Made by a program: the position numbers and the translations under genes. From positions 168,986-232,985 of the forward strand of contig WNNJ02003815.1 of NCBI GenBank assembly GCA_012934845.2: a stretch of DNA of 64,000 nt, written 5' to 3'. The stretch's first letter is position 1; each line of letters starts with the position of its first letter. This document shows, in pieces, positions 11,222 to 23,173 of the stretch. Source of the DNA: Pomphorhynchus laevis (Eukaryota; Acanthocephala; Palaeacanthocephala; Echinorhynchida; Pomphorhynchidae). Below the pieces are notes generated by a model that was given only the letters and a program-made list of their open reading frames with translations, had not been told where the DNA came from and made no database searches.

Positions 11222-11344
11222 CCTTTTGGCTTTGGTATGTATTTATTTTTTTTTACCAAGCCAGTTTTAATATTCAAAAAGTCACTAAATTATTCTTCAT
11301 TGATTAAACTTTTGGCTTTGGTATGTATTGGAATAATAATAATA

Positions 11345-11770
11345 AAAATAAACATCCTGGTGTGGGATTTTACCTGCCCCGAAACCCTCACTGCCAGCTA
11401 TGAGTCACAATCAGTATTTAAGCGGGCAGTCGCACGATGCTCCGAAGAAAAGCTCAAAATACAGTCACCTCGACAAGCGCCAATACGAATTTACTCCTAT
11501 TGCAGTCGAAAACCTTGGCGCCTACGGCACATTTACAACGAAGTTCCTGGACACTCTTGGAGCGAGGCTATCTCGAAACACGGGGAAAAACGTGCCCGCA
11601 CGTTGCTAATGCAGCGCATTACCACTGCCATACAACGAGGCAATGTGACATGCTTCAAGGAATCAACCGAAGAACCGACGCTGCACTTGGCTAATGCAGC
11701 GCCTTACCACTGCCATACAACGAGGCAATGCGGCATGCTTCAAGGAATCAACCGAAGAATCGACGCTTGA
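11345..11770 (+). mobile_element. fragment of an unclassified retroelement, C-terminal domain
   Basis: A GC-rich (about 50%) island encoding FTPIAVENLGAYGTFTTKFL ... ARTLLMQRITTAIQRGN, a conserved tail I know from predicted reverse-transcriptase proteins of many aquatic invertebrates. A related tail lies at 62881-63150 on the other strand (FCPFGTEPYGSLG ... SIAIQRGNA). The last 75 bp of the fragment (AATGCAGCGC ... AACCGAAGAA) are repeated in tandem at 11610-11690 and 11694-11765. The element is broken and only its end is present. Confidence 0.5.
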
Positions 11771-12469
11771 AATTTTCGTTTAACATTGTTGTCACCTTTA
11801 CTATATATTAGATCATTCTTTTTAATATTATTAATTTATTAAAATGACATAACTCATCCAGTTTACAGAAACAATATATAAATAACTTGTTTGCCCGGTT
11901 GTTTAAACAATATTTTTAACTGTGTTCTTTCTGAACAACGTATAAAGCAGCAAAATTAACATAAATTCAATTATTCATTTTGTGGCAGATCAGTTTTGCA
12001 GTATTTTTGACTTTTTAACTTCTAAAATTATTCTAAATACCATCAAATCTGACGTCGACATTTTAAGCGATGATAGATCAAATGTCATTATAAAAAATGT
12101 TTCACTTTGAGAACTAAATTTATAAAAGTCAAATCACTTAATTGATTTTCGCTATAAATTTAAAAATAATATTGCTGGTTTTAAGTACAAAGACTGAAGG
12201 TCATTCAAAGGAACTGCTTTGTTATCAGGTTCAACCCATTTTCGTCAACCGGCTTTTATAATTAATGGTCTATACATTTCAAATAACTATCAATACTTCC
12301 AAAAGAACGAAATACATTTAGTCTAAATTTCAACTAGCATACTCACAATATTATCCCGTTAGCTCTGTTATAAAAATTAATTTCACTGCTCTACATGAGT
12401 TTATGCGTTTGAACTTTAAACGGAACGTTTTAAGTTCAAATCAGACTTGAATATGACCAGACTTGAAAC
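11771..12469. other. AT-rich spacer with a dispersed-repeat copy
   Basis: No gene seen. 12195-12235 (GGTCATTCAAAGGAACTGC ... TTATCAGGTT) is a diverged member of the repeat family at 22.9 and 27.3-27.7 kb. Confidence 0.4.
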
Positions 12470-12790
12470 AGATCAGACTTTAATAAGTTCAAATGTGTCC
12501 TGAAAGAATCTAAAAGGGTCATTAAACTGGCCTAAGGTATGCCATTAAAAGGAAATGCTCAGCTGCGCCTTTGGTGCACTTGAAAAATCTCTGGATCAAT
12601 ATTTTTCAAGATGACATCCCTCAGAGCAAAGAATCAGATTTCTGAAGTTGCTTACGCCGAGACTACTGACCATAGCCTCGATTAGATTATCAGGTGTGTG
12701 AGATCCTGAATTGTTCAGTCGGAAGGCGGTGAGTTTTTGTATGGTGGTGGGTCCTGATCCCACTGGATTACAGACTAAATAAAAGACTTC
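12470..12790 (+). mobile_element. diverged 3' end of the I/Jockey-R1-type LINE
   Basis: Its translation parallels the end of the intact ORF2 at 5970-6268 (LKESKRVIKLA, LKGNAQLRLWCT, FFKMTSLRAK), then a matching SHWITD-like end. It is 5'-truncated with several stops and shifts. It is older than the copy at 2.3-6.4 kb. Confidence 0.6.
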
Positions 12791-13089
12791 TTATATTTAA
12801 CTCAAAAACTGATTTGGATTTGTGTTGCTGGTTTTTGCTGTTTTAATTTATTAGCTGCATGATGTTTTAGTAAAATAATCTATTATTATTTAATTTTACA
12901 GCTCTACATGAATTTATTCATTTGAACTTTAAACGGAATGTGTTACTTAAAATTTGAATTTTTGTACATGTTGATAACGAGGCATTTTTACGTCCAGTAT
13001 TTGAGTATGTGTCAATGCTTTTTTTGTCTTAGTATCAATTTACATTAATCTAAGTAGGTAGCGTCCCAGAAGACTTAATTTCATTCAAT

Positions 13090-16000
13090 GTGGGCCTGCA
13101 TAAGACTTCAAAGAATAGTAGTAGACATCCCCTGAAAATCGCATGTTCTAACGTTCGCAGCTTAGTCTTAAAGTTTGATGAGTTTTGTTGTTATTTGTCT
13201 TACAGTAATATGTCGATTTTTGCAATTACTGAAACTTGGCTTCATAGTGGGATTAGTGATGTTTGTGTTGCCATCCCAGGCTTATCATTATTTAGAACAT
13301 ACCGACATGATAAATTGCGAGGTGGTGGAGTTGTTCTTTACGTCGCTAGCAGAATTAAGATAACATCAAATAACTCCATTAAGATGGAGTTACTTTCTTT
13401 AATGATAGAATCGAGTGACATCACCATGACCATTTGTGTATGCTATCGTGCTCCACGCTCATCTTGCTCAACATCAAGTTTAATTGGGTATCTTACTGAT
13501 CTCACAAAGTCGTCCAATTTTATCCTTGCTCCACGTTCCCAATTACTCCAACAACTACGGTCTCCGATCCTTCCTCGTCGCCGCCTCACTCGCCTGGAAT
13601 CAACTCCCTCTCGACGTCCACCGCGCTCCTTCCTTTATCACATTCAAACACCTCATCCGTTCACACCTTCTCGACACGTGATTTACATTTTTGTTGTGGT
13701 CATGTAAACGTGGCACATGCGTGCCACGTTAAAATAAATCTTTTTTTCTTTCGAATGTAATCAAAGTGGATGCCATTTGGACACCGAATTATGGAACTTT
13801 CTAGTTGATGATCTATCTCTTATACAACACGTAACTCAGGCAACCAGGTTTATAAAACATAGTTCTTCCTTGCTAGATTTAGTTTTAGTAAATCTCTACT
13901 CGATGTCCATGAAATTCAATATGATCCTCCCATAGGTCTTAGTGACCATCTTGTCATTAAGTTTACTTCTAGTGCCCTTGTTAATGTATCCCCTTCCGAG
14001 ACTAAACATCTGAAACGTAACAGGTACAAAGTGGATATAGATTTATTACGTACGCTGGCAATTAGAATGGGTCTTTACAATTGTGACACTACCCATGTCC
14101 GTGATTAGGGTACGTTATCAGCTTCCCTCAAATATATCACAGACTGCGTCGCTCCATTGAAACCCTTACAAAACCTTGCTAAACACAAGCCTGCTTGGTT
14201 TGACGATGAGTTAGTGGGACTTTTAAGAAAACGCAATAAACTTTTTAAATCATCTCTGAATAATCAGACCCTTCGGCTAGAATATCTACAGTATTCTCGA
14301 CGCTTCAACTACATGAAATTGTTGAAGAGGGAAAAATATGAATCGAAAATCCTGGCATTATATAAAGTTTATTCCAAGCCGTTCTGGAGCTATGTAAATA
14401 AAAGTAGAAAAGTTATTCTATCAATTTCCCTTTTGAACCATGACTGTAAGATTGCGAGAGATCCTGACGAAGTTGTGAGTATGCTGGCAGAGTCCTTTTA
14501 TCTTATTTGCCCCACTCCAATTACAGAATTTCGACAGCGCAAATTCCCGATACATGCGTCTCCCATATGCTATTAATTTCTTCAGCATAGGTATCACGGG
14601 AATTGCGTAAATTATCTTGTTACACGTTGGCTGGGCCGGACGACATTTATCCTTTTATTCTTCAAAAACTCCATGACCTGCTAGCATTCCCATTATCAGA
14701 GATGTTTAAAATGTTTCTATGTACATCATGCATCACTGATCAGTGGAAGCGATCTCACATTACTCCTATATACAAATAAAGGGAACAGAGAAGACCCGTC
14801 CAATGATCGCCATGTAAGTCTGACAAACGTTGTATGTAAATGTTTTTAAAGGTTCGTGCAAATACATAACTTCTCATATGGATAGATTTAAACTTCTGCA
14901 CCCTTCTCGACATGAATTTCGCGTTGGTCGTTCATGCCTCAGTAATTTAGTTATGGCTCATGGAAATTGGACGGATGTAGTAGCGGATAGGTGTGCGGTC
15001 GATGTAATTTTTATTGATTTTAGCCGGGCGTTTTACCGAGTACCACATGATCCTCTGCTAGTAGTTTTGGGTAAATACGGTATTTATCCCTATGTAGTTC
15101 GTTGGATTAGTTTGTTCTTGAAGGGTCGCTCATATCAAGTGAGGCTAGGCAGTAGTGTTTCTTCACCACGGCATGTTTGTGCCGAAGTGCCTCAAGGTAC
15201 GGTTCTTGGCCCTTTACTGTTCAACATTTTCCTTTAGAATATGATATTAAGACTGAAATGCAATATCCTAGCGTTTGCGGATGACCTCAAGTTATGGCGG
15301 TGCATTCAATCGTATCATGACTGTTTTCTGTTCCAGGAAGATTTAGACAATATTGTTAGGCGGAGTAATGATACAGGACTGATGTTAAATATATCCAAGT
15401 ACTGCCACATGCATTTAGGACAAGAAATTTCCTTTCAAATATAAATTAGGTGCCAAGCCAATTACGAGGTGCAATGCACAAGAGATTTGAGAATACTTGT
15501 GCACAAGTCATTGAAGAGTCGTCCAAACATGGACAGAATCATCCAAACGACCAGGAAACTTAGCTATGTGGTCCGGAGGTGTCTTTGTAACCAATCGGCT
15601 TCCTATCTTAAAATAATATTAATTCACTTATTCGTCTTATTATTAAATATTATATCCCTGCGGTATTTCCGTGTACACGTTGTGAGCTGAATGAGCTTGA
15701 AAATGTCCTCTGTAGGTTGACGAGATCGTGCCATTTCCTCAATAAATTGTCCTATAAGGACAGCTTGCGCAATATAGGAGTTCCTTCAGTCCGTACTAGT
15801 ATAGTATGTCTTGATATTTTATGTTTTAGGGATATGTTATTTGAACGTGACGGATTCCCGGTCGACTGTATTCAGCTAAGCCAGCGAACTACTAACCGAG
15901 GTCACTCTCTTACTGTAAGGACCCTGCATCACGGCAAACTCGGAAGACTATATTGCCTTTCTAATCGAGCGGTGAGGCTTTGGAACAAATCTCCAGAGAA

Positions 16001-16196
16001 TATTGTCAACATATCAAATAGAGTGCACTTCAAGAAAACGCTAATTACATGGCTTTGCACATATTCTAATTTTAATATCCTGTATCCGGATTAAGATTTT
16101 GCTGACATAAAATTGGTTTTACCGTGAGCAGACAAAAGAGCTGCATGGCTATAGTCTTGTATGTCATAATAATAAATAGCAGTTATTATTTTCCAT
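13090..16196 (+). mobile_element. CR1-type LINE copy 2, ORF2 only, broken
   Basis: Endonuclease: ACSNVRSLV, FAITETWLHSGISD, RGGGVVLYVAS (13140-13500). It is interrupted at about 13527-13755 by another LINE's tail, then resumes (SGCHLDTELWNFLVDD). Reverse transcriptase blocks follow in at least five frame segments: KPAWFDDELVGLLRKRNKLF, HEFRVGRSCLSNL, IDFSRAFYRVPHD, EVPQGTVLGPLLFNIFL (14.9-15.24 kb), AFADDLKLW (15.27 kb), and the tail to 16094. The 3' UTR 16074-16196 is repeated almost exactly at 17498-17620, which defines the family's 3' end. Confidence 0.8.
13527..13755 (+). mobile_element. 3' end of another LINE nested in CR1 copy 2
   Basis: A GC-rich stretch encoding NYGLRSFLVAASLAWNQLPL ... 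FKHLIRSHLLDT, the usual C-terminus of a LINE reverse transcriptase (AWNxLPLxxRxAPSxxxFKxxLxxHL). A short tail ends in AAATAAATCTTTTTTTCTTTC. It replaces the GDFN part of the CR1 endonuclease. Its base composition is unlike its host element, so it is a later insertion from a different family. No clear target duplication was seen. Confidence 0.65.
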
Positions 16197-16385
16197 CAAA
16201 CTATCTTAATAACTATCTTGATAACAATAAGTATCTTGTTTAAACTATCTAGATAACAACAACTACTTACAATGTAAATAAATAAATTGATAATAATTAA
16301 TATATGATATACAAGTTGATTAATTAATCCATCATGATGTTTTCCTGAATGTATTATGCCAAAGTATATAACAACCATATGAAGC

Positions 16386-17620
16386 AATAAAATGTGCCTT
16401 CTGCATGTTTATCGCCCATTAACATGATGTTAATGCAGTTAAATCAATGCTCTTATGTGTTCTGCAAAACTGCTCCGCCATATTTCGAAAGAATTTGCGT
16501 GTATTAAATTTATTTCGCCTTAGTAAAAAAGAATCAGATAGACGACCTAGTTTACTCAAAATTGTTCTTGCCTCCACCGTAATGAGTTCACTTATACGAA
16601 ACAGTCATCTTCTAAAAGGTTTGAGTATTCGTCTTTTGAAAGATTTATCCCCCAGAGGACAGAAAACAGTTGTTTACTGCCAAACGTGAGATGGCCGGGC
16701 GTCGAATGAATGGTGAAGAAAATCTTATAATCCGAAATTTTCAGGTTGTGCGACGCAGAGTCTCCACTCGATTTTTTATCAACAGCCCTCGAGACATTTC
16801 GTTACAGGATATCGAACATCTCTGTGTCACACGCATTCCCAACTCAAATGTAGACTCTGTAACTCGCTACTAACGGTCAATCATCCGGATTTATCCTCGT
16901 TGTTCGATTGTATGAATTCTCAAAAATCAAATATCCACAAGCTTCCCTGTACATCTACCAAAGCTCGCATTTACATACTCTATTCAAATGTTTTGAGTTT
17001 GATTAATAAGTTAGATGAAATCAAAGCGATAGTACATCATGAAAATCTCGACATGCTGTTTTTCACTGAAACTTGATTAAATTGTAATATTCTGGATTCT
17101 GAGGTCGGTATTCACGGTTATACAATAGTTCGCTGTGATCAAAATCTCTAGATGTGGCTGTTTAGCTGCTTATATACGCGACAATCTTGTTTATAACGTA
17201 ATAGATTCGTGTTCTGACGATTATGGAAATGAGCTTTTGTGGATTGATGTGACGGAGGAACGAGGTAAGGTCTATCGCATTTGTATTGTTTATCATATTC
17301 CTTGATCAAAAACATCACTCATCATCAAGTCGTTGAAACAACACTGTTCCGGCGATGTGGATACCTTAATCTGCGGAGATCTTAACACTCCAAATATCGA
17401 TTGGGTCTCTTATACCGCGATCCAAGGGTGTGATGAAGAATCATCAGCCTTACGTGATGTATTCAATGAGTTCACACTATGTCAGCTTGTCCATTATAAT
17501 ATCCTGTATCCGGATTAAGATTTTTTTGGCATAAAATTAGTTTTACCATGAGCAGACAAAACAGCTGCATGGCTATAGGCTTGCATGCCATAATAATAAA
17601 TAGCAGTTATTATTTTCCAT
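16386..17620 (+). mobile_element. CR1-type LINE copy 3, middle deleted
   Basis: ORF1 C-terminal block (RPSLLKIVLASTV, LSIRLLKDLSPRG, LIIRNFQVVRRR) and the first half of the endonuclease (YSNVLSLINKLDEI, LFFTET, LICGDLNTPNIDW). It then jumps at 17497 directly to the family's last 123 bp (17498-17620). About 2.5 kb of reverse transcriptase is missing. The shared NILYPD ending shows that the junction lies just before the ORF2 stop. Confidence 0.75.
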
Positions 17621-18255
17621 AAGGCCATTTTGCCAAGGATGCTGCAGATATAATAAAGAATTATTTATAGTTAAAATTCGATTTTAGTAACTGGATGGTT
17701 GATGCTTTCAGATATTATAGGATAATTTGTATTAGTACCATAATATACATTACATGTCTACACTGCGGATATTTGACATAAAAACTATTTTTATAGAAAT
17801 AATTTTCTAACTTTCTGAGATTGAGACATCAATATTTTATGTTTAAACTTTCGATAATAGCGCGAATTACGTACTAAAATATGTACGTCTAATTAGCATC
17901 ATTTACTACGAAATTTGAATTTTAATAATTAAAATTTAATTGCAATGTTTTTAAATTCACTCGATTTTGACACGGCATTTAATTTTAAGCACTAAAAGAT
18001 GAAATTAAAATGCACGGCAAGTAGTAACAAAGAGAAAGTAAAGTATTGTTCTAATTTTGGACTATATTTAGCTCATAAATCTTCTTATAGTTAAATTAAA
18101 TAGATAACGATTACTTGGAATATTAGGCGACAGGTGGATGGACAGTTCAAAGATTAAACAAATTGCGATGAAATGCTACAAGAGAGGCGTTATTGAATTT
18201 CGCTAACAGTAGTTAATGAAATATCAAAAACAATTTCTTCTTTCCTTTTGATCCA
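17621..18255. other. AT-rich spacer with one end of a fold-back repeat
   Basis: 17976-18040 (GGCATTTAATTTTAAGCACT ... AAATGCACGGCAAGTAGTAA) is a single arm of the fold-back element at 18256-18498. No gene seen. Confidence 0.45.
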
Positions 18256-18498
18256 GCATTTAATTCTAAGCACTAAAAGATGAAATTAAAATGAATGGTA
18301 AGTAGTAAAAATGAGTCGGGAGAGGGGATTAAGAGGCATATCCAGCCTTGAAATTTTTTGGGTTAAATATAACCCAAAAATTCGAACTCTGCTTTACTTA
18401 AAAAGGCTTGATATGGTCTTTAATTCCATTCGCCGACTCATTCTTTACCGCTTACCATGCATTTTAATTTCATATTATAAAACTTAGAATTTAATGGA
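18256..18498. repeat. MITE-like fold-back element, arms about 90 bp
   Basis: The left arm (18257-18350: CATTTAATTCTAAG ... AATGGTAAGTAGTA ... ATGAGTCGG) is matched by its reverse complement at 18401-18497, about 80% identical, around a core that is itself palindromic (TTTTTGGGTTA-AAT-ATAACCCAAAAA). There is no coding capacity. The family's source transposon is not in the window. Confidence 0.7.
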
Positions 18499-21400
18499 AT
18501 GTTAGATATTATGCACATATCATATTTTTCTAATTTAAACTTAATGGTATCCAGATATAATCAAAAAATAGTTCGAAGTCCAGCTGTCAACCAGCTAATT
18601 ATGTTGTGCAAACGAAACACATCTAGGAAGAGAATTGCTCAACATTAATAAGCTCTTAAACGGATGAAACAATCATCAGTCGTTGAGCGATAACCGATTG
18701 CCACAATCAATTACGCCTTCAAAAATATGTATTTGAAAAGGCTAGTGCACTTGCATTCAAATAAAATAATAAAATTTTAATTATTAAAATTCAAATATCT
18801 TTAATTATGTACTTCACCACTTTATTATCGAACGTTTTGAACAATCCGGATATTTTCGATGTCCGGGTAGCGGATGTCATAAAATATTAAATTTTAATTA
18901 TCCAATATAATACAGCATTTGGCTGAACTTTAGAATAACGACCATAGACAAGGATATAACTGATTTAAAGATAATGTAAAATAGGAAAAATAATTTCTCA
19001 TTAAGGTTTTTTTTATAAAATTAAGGAAATCCAATTTAATTTTAATTATTAAAATTCAAATTTATTCTTAAAAGATGCTAACGGGGCCTTTATATTTTAG
19101 TATGTACTTCATCACTCTATTTCCGGATGCTTGGATAAAAATGCATCAATATGACACAATGTTGTGTTGTTTCACTTACAATTATTGCATCATTTCAACG
19201 TACTTCATGCATTTTAATGTCCCTATTTGACCCCAAGTGATTTTATAGATAATAATACATGATGGATCTTTGAATTAAGATCAAATGGTATTTGGTCTTT
19301 AAGAATTTGTTATTACCATATCAAAATCATTATTTAAACTAAATTTACGTATTCACCCGTAAACGGATAGTGATCGTTTGTGCATAAAAATAAAATTTGT
19401 AAAATATTTTAGTAAAAAATATTACAAATTTATCTTTATATTTTTATAAAATTTCAAATAATAAAATTGGTTTTAAAATATAATATTATTTGATTTTATG
19501 GTTATTTATCGTGTTTTGGGAGTAACCATAAAAAAGTTGCGAGTGGGATAAAGATTAAATTTTAGATTTTAATTGAAAAAATTAAAATCTATTTTAATTG
19601 AAAAAATTACGTATTTTAGAAAATACGTCTATTTTCTCCAGGATTCCATAATAGACCTTTTTTGTAGACTTTAGTGTACAAAGAAGTGTACAAAACTTAA
19701 TTATTATCTTCTCTCAGTTTTATCTTCTAACTTTTAAAGTTTTAGTAAAAGTTAAAAGAACTTTAATGCTATTGATTAAAGCTTAGAATTTAACTTTTAA
19801 TTTATACAGCTTTGATTTTGTATTTTTATTTTGTAAAAGCGTTTTAAGTGTTTGCAGAATTTTATAATTTTTCTAACGCATAGATCATAGCTTGTATTAT
19901 AAACATGGATCAAACTGATTTTGCGACTATTGGTATGACAACTCGACGCCTTACTGAGTTTTCTGTGTTTCCAATTGAGGTAATATTTTAAGAGGTAGAA
20001 ATATATTGAAAAAGACATTTTACTGTGAACTGATGAACTGCTATAATAATTCTTTACTAGACTTTTTAATTACCATCCGTTGTTTTTACCTTGTTCACTG
20101 CCATTCATCCTTTTCATGATTATACATTTTCATGATATAAAGCGGGCTTTAAACGATTTGAGGAGACTACGAGCTTCTTTCATCGATTTGGTTAGTTATA
20201 GTCACCCCTCAGTTGACTGTTCCTTCCTAACACGAATTTTATCTTGATTGCAGAATCAACCTTACAGTTGCTAACTCTCAACGAGCCATAACACATTACA
20301 TAGATAAAAAATAGTAAAAAAATGTTAATTGGAAAAAGTATAAGCCCGCTATTATGTCGAGTCGAAAGATAGGTGCCGAAACCCCCTATCAAACAGCGTT
20401 TCTTATTAAATACGCCTTATTTTTTATAAATCTTTATTAGGGTATAAGCCGTATTAACCGATGTCTAATAATATCAAAATCGTTATTAAGATATGCTATA
20501 TTAAATTTAATATAGCGTATATTATCACATTTCAATTTTATCACAATTCGATATTTAGGGCAAAACATAATTTTTATTTTAATCTTTTAATCATTAATTA
20601 TACCCAATTTTTGATTTTATTCAATAATAAAAATTGATTTATAATGTTTTAGATTAAAAGAACCGGAAAGACCGTATTTTAAGTCATAAAATTTAAATAA
20701 ATTATAATATTTTTACTGTTGTCATCTTCATAAAAGTTTATTTTTCTAGTCAAAGATATATCTCGCAACTAAATATACCGCCGGTTTGATTCACAAAGAT
20801 GACAGTAGCTTGATCCCTTAAAAATAAAATAACAAAAGCAAGAACATTTAATTAATGTATATTTCATCATATATAATATATTTTTATACAATAATTTATT
20901 TATTAAGTATTATTAATCTGAGTTTATTTATTAACCACTACCGCTAATTGATGACGGGCAAAATAATTCACAAAATAAATAAATTAATCATCATTGATTT
21001 ATCATCCAATAGCGAAATTATCCGTTTTAAAGATTATCAATTTTCTTCAGAGAAAATCATTCAAATAGTTGCATTTCCGTAAGTGTAATAAAGACTCGCA
21101 TGTAAGACTGCAAAAGCAGCAGCTGAAGAAGGTTTGCGCTCATAAATTGCTTTGTTGCTTGGACAAAATTATCAGTGGTAGCCGTAAATGGAGGCATGTA
21201 TAATCAATTGCCTCTTATGACATAATTTGTATTAATTTATAATAATATAATTTAAAATTATTTTGTATTCTCTAAATATAATTATCTTTTGTAAATATTA
21301 TAAAATTAATAGTTAAGTGTTATAATTTATAGCGTTTTTATTCAAAGTATTAACTTAATTAAGTAATAAAGTATGTTTCGTCAAAGCAAAATTCAGCTGT

Positions 21401-22030
21401 TCCCCATGAAGGCCTCTTATCTACATTTAAAACGTAGTGTTTTTTTCATGTCAATAAAATACAGTAAAAAGTCTTTTTATTAATAAAACTTACAGGAATT
21501 GAGCTAAAATATAATTGGAATATATACTGAAATATAATCACACAAATTTTATCGAAATTATTATTAATATATAAATTAAAAATATATAAATATATATATT
21601 TATATATTATATATAAATATATTTAAAAAATATATATAAAAAATGCTTAACCTAATTGACCAACGAAGTTATTTATTATTTTAATTTTCGAAAGAATTTG
21701 TATATTTACAAGATCATAATAATAAATTAATAAACCTCGTGCGGCAAATATTAGCTAAATTATTTTGATAAAATACTAAATGATGCTGCGAACAGTTCTG
21801 ATATTAATTCGATTGATTATATTCGAATTAATAATATCATTTTGCATTTACTTTAACTTTCTTGACATCTTGTAATAATTTGCACAATTTGAAAGAACAA
21901 AAATTTCGCTACTGAAATATCAAGCAATTGTGTTGTATGTAATAAAAATTTAATTATTAAAAATTTATAATTTTAAATTTAAAATTCTTATGTGAATTAT
22001 TAATGTTTTTGAAATAAAAAGATTTACTTA
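18499..22030. other. AT-rich region, no supported gene
   Basis: The sequence is long, very AT-rich and low in complexity. Short ORFs at 19797-20018 and 20192-20392 on the minus strand are AT-composition artefacts as far as I can judge. Repeated pieces such as TTTTAATTATTAAAATTCAAAT and TATGTACTTCAYCACT recur at 18.8 and 19.05 kb. Confidence 0.4.
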
Positions 22031-22035
22031 AATTC

Positions 22036-22935
22036 AGAAAATCAAATCAGCTAACTGAGTCTACGTATTTAATAAAATTATAAACTAAACAAAACGTAAT
22101 GCTAAATCAAAATTCAATAATTAAATAATAATGATAGATAATTCAAATATTATTTAAGATTTTAATCAAATTATATTTCAATATATTTAAAACAATTAAA
22201 TTATTAATTGTTTAATAATAATTAATAATTAATTATAATAATTAATAATAATTAATAATTAATAATTAATTATAATTATTAATTATTAAACAATTAACAT
22301 TTCTGGTTTAAATGCCAATCGCATTGCAATCCGGAGGCAGGCTGCAATAATACTGTTATAATAATCTGCCGAATCCCTTTTATGATTGCCTGTATATATA
22401 GCGAACGAAACAATATAAATATGTAAGGCTAAAATCTGTCATGTTGTGAGTCAAGATGTATGGATCAAATCAGCTAACTGAGTCTACGTATTTAATATAA
22501 TTATAAAATAAACAAAACATAATAATGCTATATCAAAATTTAATAAATAATAAAATTAATAATTGTTTTTAGATTTTCTATAATTTAAATCAAGTTAAAA
22601 TAAAAAATTGAAATTTAAAATAAACGTCATTTTTATGAATTGACAAATAAATAACAGACGTTGTATTAGTCAAATCAGCTAACTGAGTCTACGTATTGTT
22701 ATATAATTATAAAATAAACAAAACATAATAATGCTAAATCAAAATTTAATAATTAATAATAAAATTAATAATTGTTTTTAGATTTTCTATAATTTAAATC
22801 AAGTTAAAAAATTGAAATTTAAAATAAACGTCATTTTTATGAATTGACTAATAAATAACAGACGTTGCATCAGAATAAGAATTAGAGGTCATCAGGAGGA
22901 ACTGCTATGCTATCAGGTTTCGGTCCCTAACTCCA
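22036..22935 (-). repeat. tandem dispersed repeats with hammerhead-like blocks
   Basis: The 24-bp block CAAATCAGCTAACTGAGTCT(ACGT) recurs at about 22042, 22464 and 22672, followed each time by similar AT-rich sequence. The last unit ends at 22882-22930 with GGTCATCAGGAGGAACTGCT ... CAGGTTTCGGTCC. On the minus strand this reads CCGAAAC, 22 nt, CTGATGA. The same end recurs at 27.3, 27.45 and 27.67 kb. I see no protein. Confidence 0.55.
22186..22295. repeat. AATTAATT low-complexity tract
   Basis: About 110 bp composed only of A and T as ATTAATTAATAATTA-type units, able to fold on itself. Confidence 0.8.
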
Positions 22936-23173
22936 GAATAATTATACATATTTAAGTATAAATCTAAATTAAAGGACCGTGGTGAAGAAAATTTTATAGT
23001 AATAAATTTAAATCAAATCATAACAAAATCTTCTGAAAAATATATTTTTTTCAAGTATTTAAATTAAAAATTGATTTCGTTATTTTACATTAAAAATACA
23101 TCCATTTATTGCAAATCTCAAGAATTGACATTAAATTTGTTGGTAAATAAATATTGCTGAAAATTCAACGAAT

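Larger units (their letters stand above)
6688..11345 (+). mobile_element. CR1-type LINE, near full length but decayed
   Basis: It consists of a leader with ACTACTACTTACAAGC-type repeats (6688-6752), ORF1 (6813-8309), ORF2 in several frames (8270-11221), and a short tail ending in AATAATAATAATAAAAATAAA near 11323-11343. The short A/T microsatellite tail and the ORF1 zinc finger fit the CR1 group. At least three further copies lie downstream at 13.1, 16.4 and 23.2 kb, so this family has been active repeatedly. ORF decay shows it is dead. Confidence 0.8.

Noticed and set aside
22040-22780. CRISPR-like array from the repeated CAAATCAGCTAACTGAGTCT block
   Set aside because: Only three copies at 200-420 bp spacing with similar flanking sequence; they are ordinary dispersed repeats in animal DNA.
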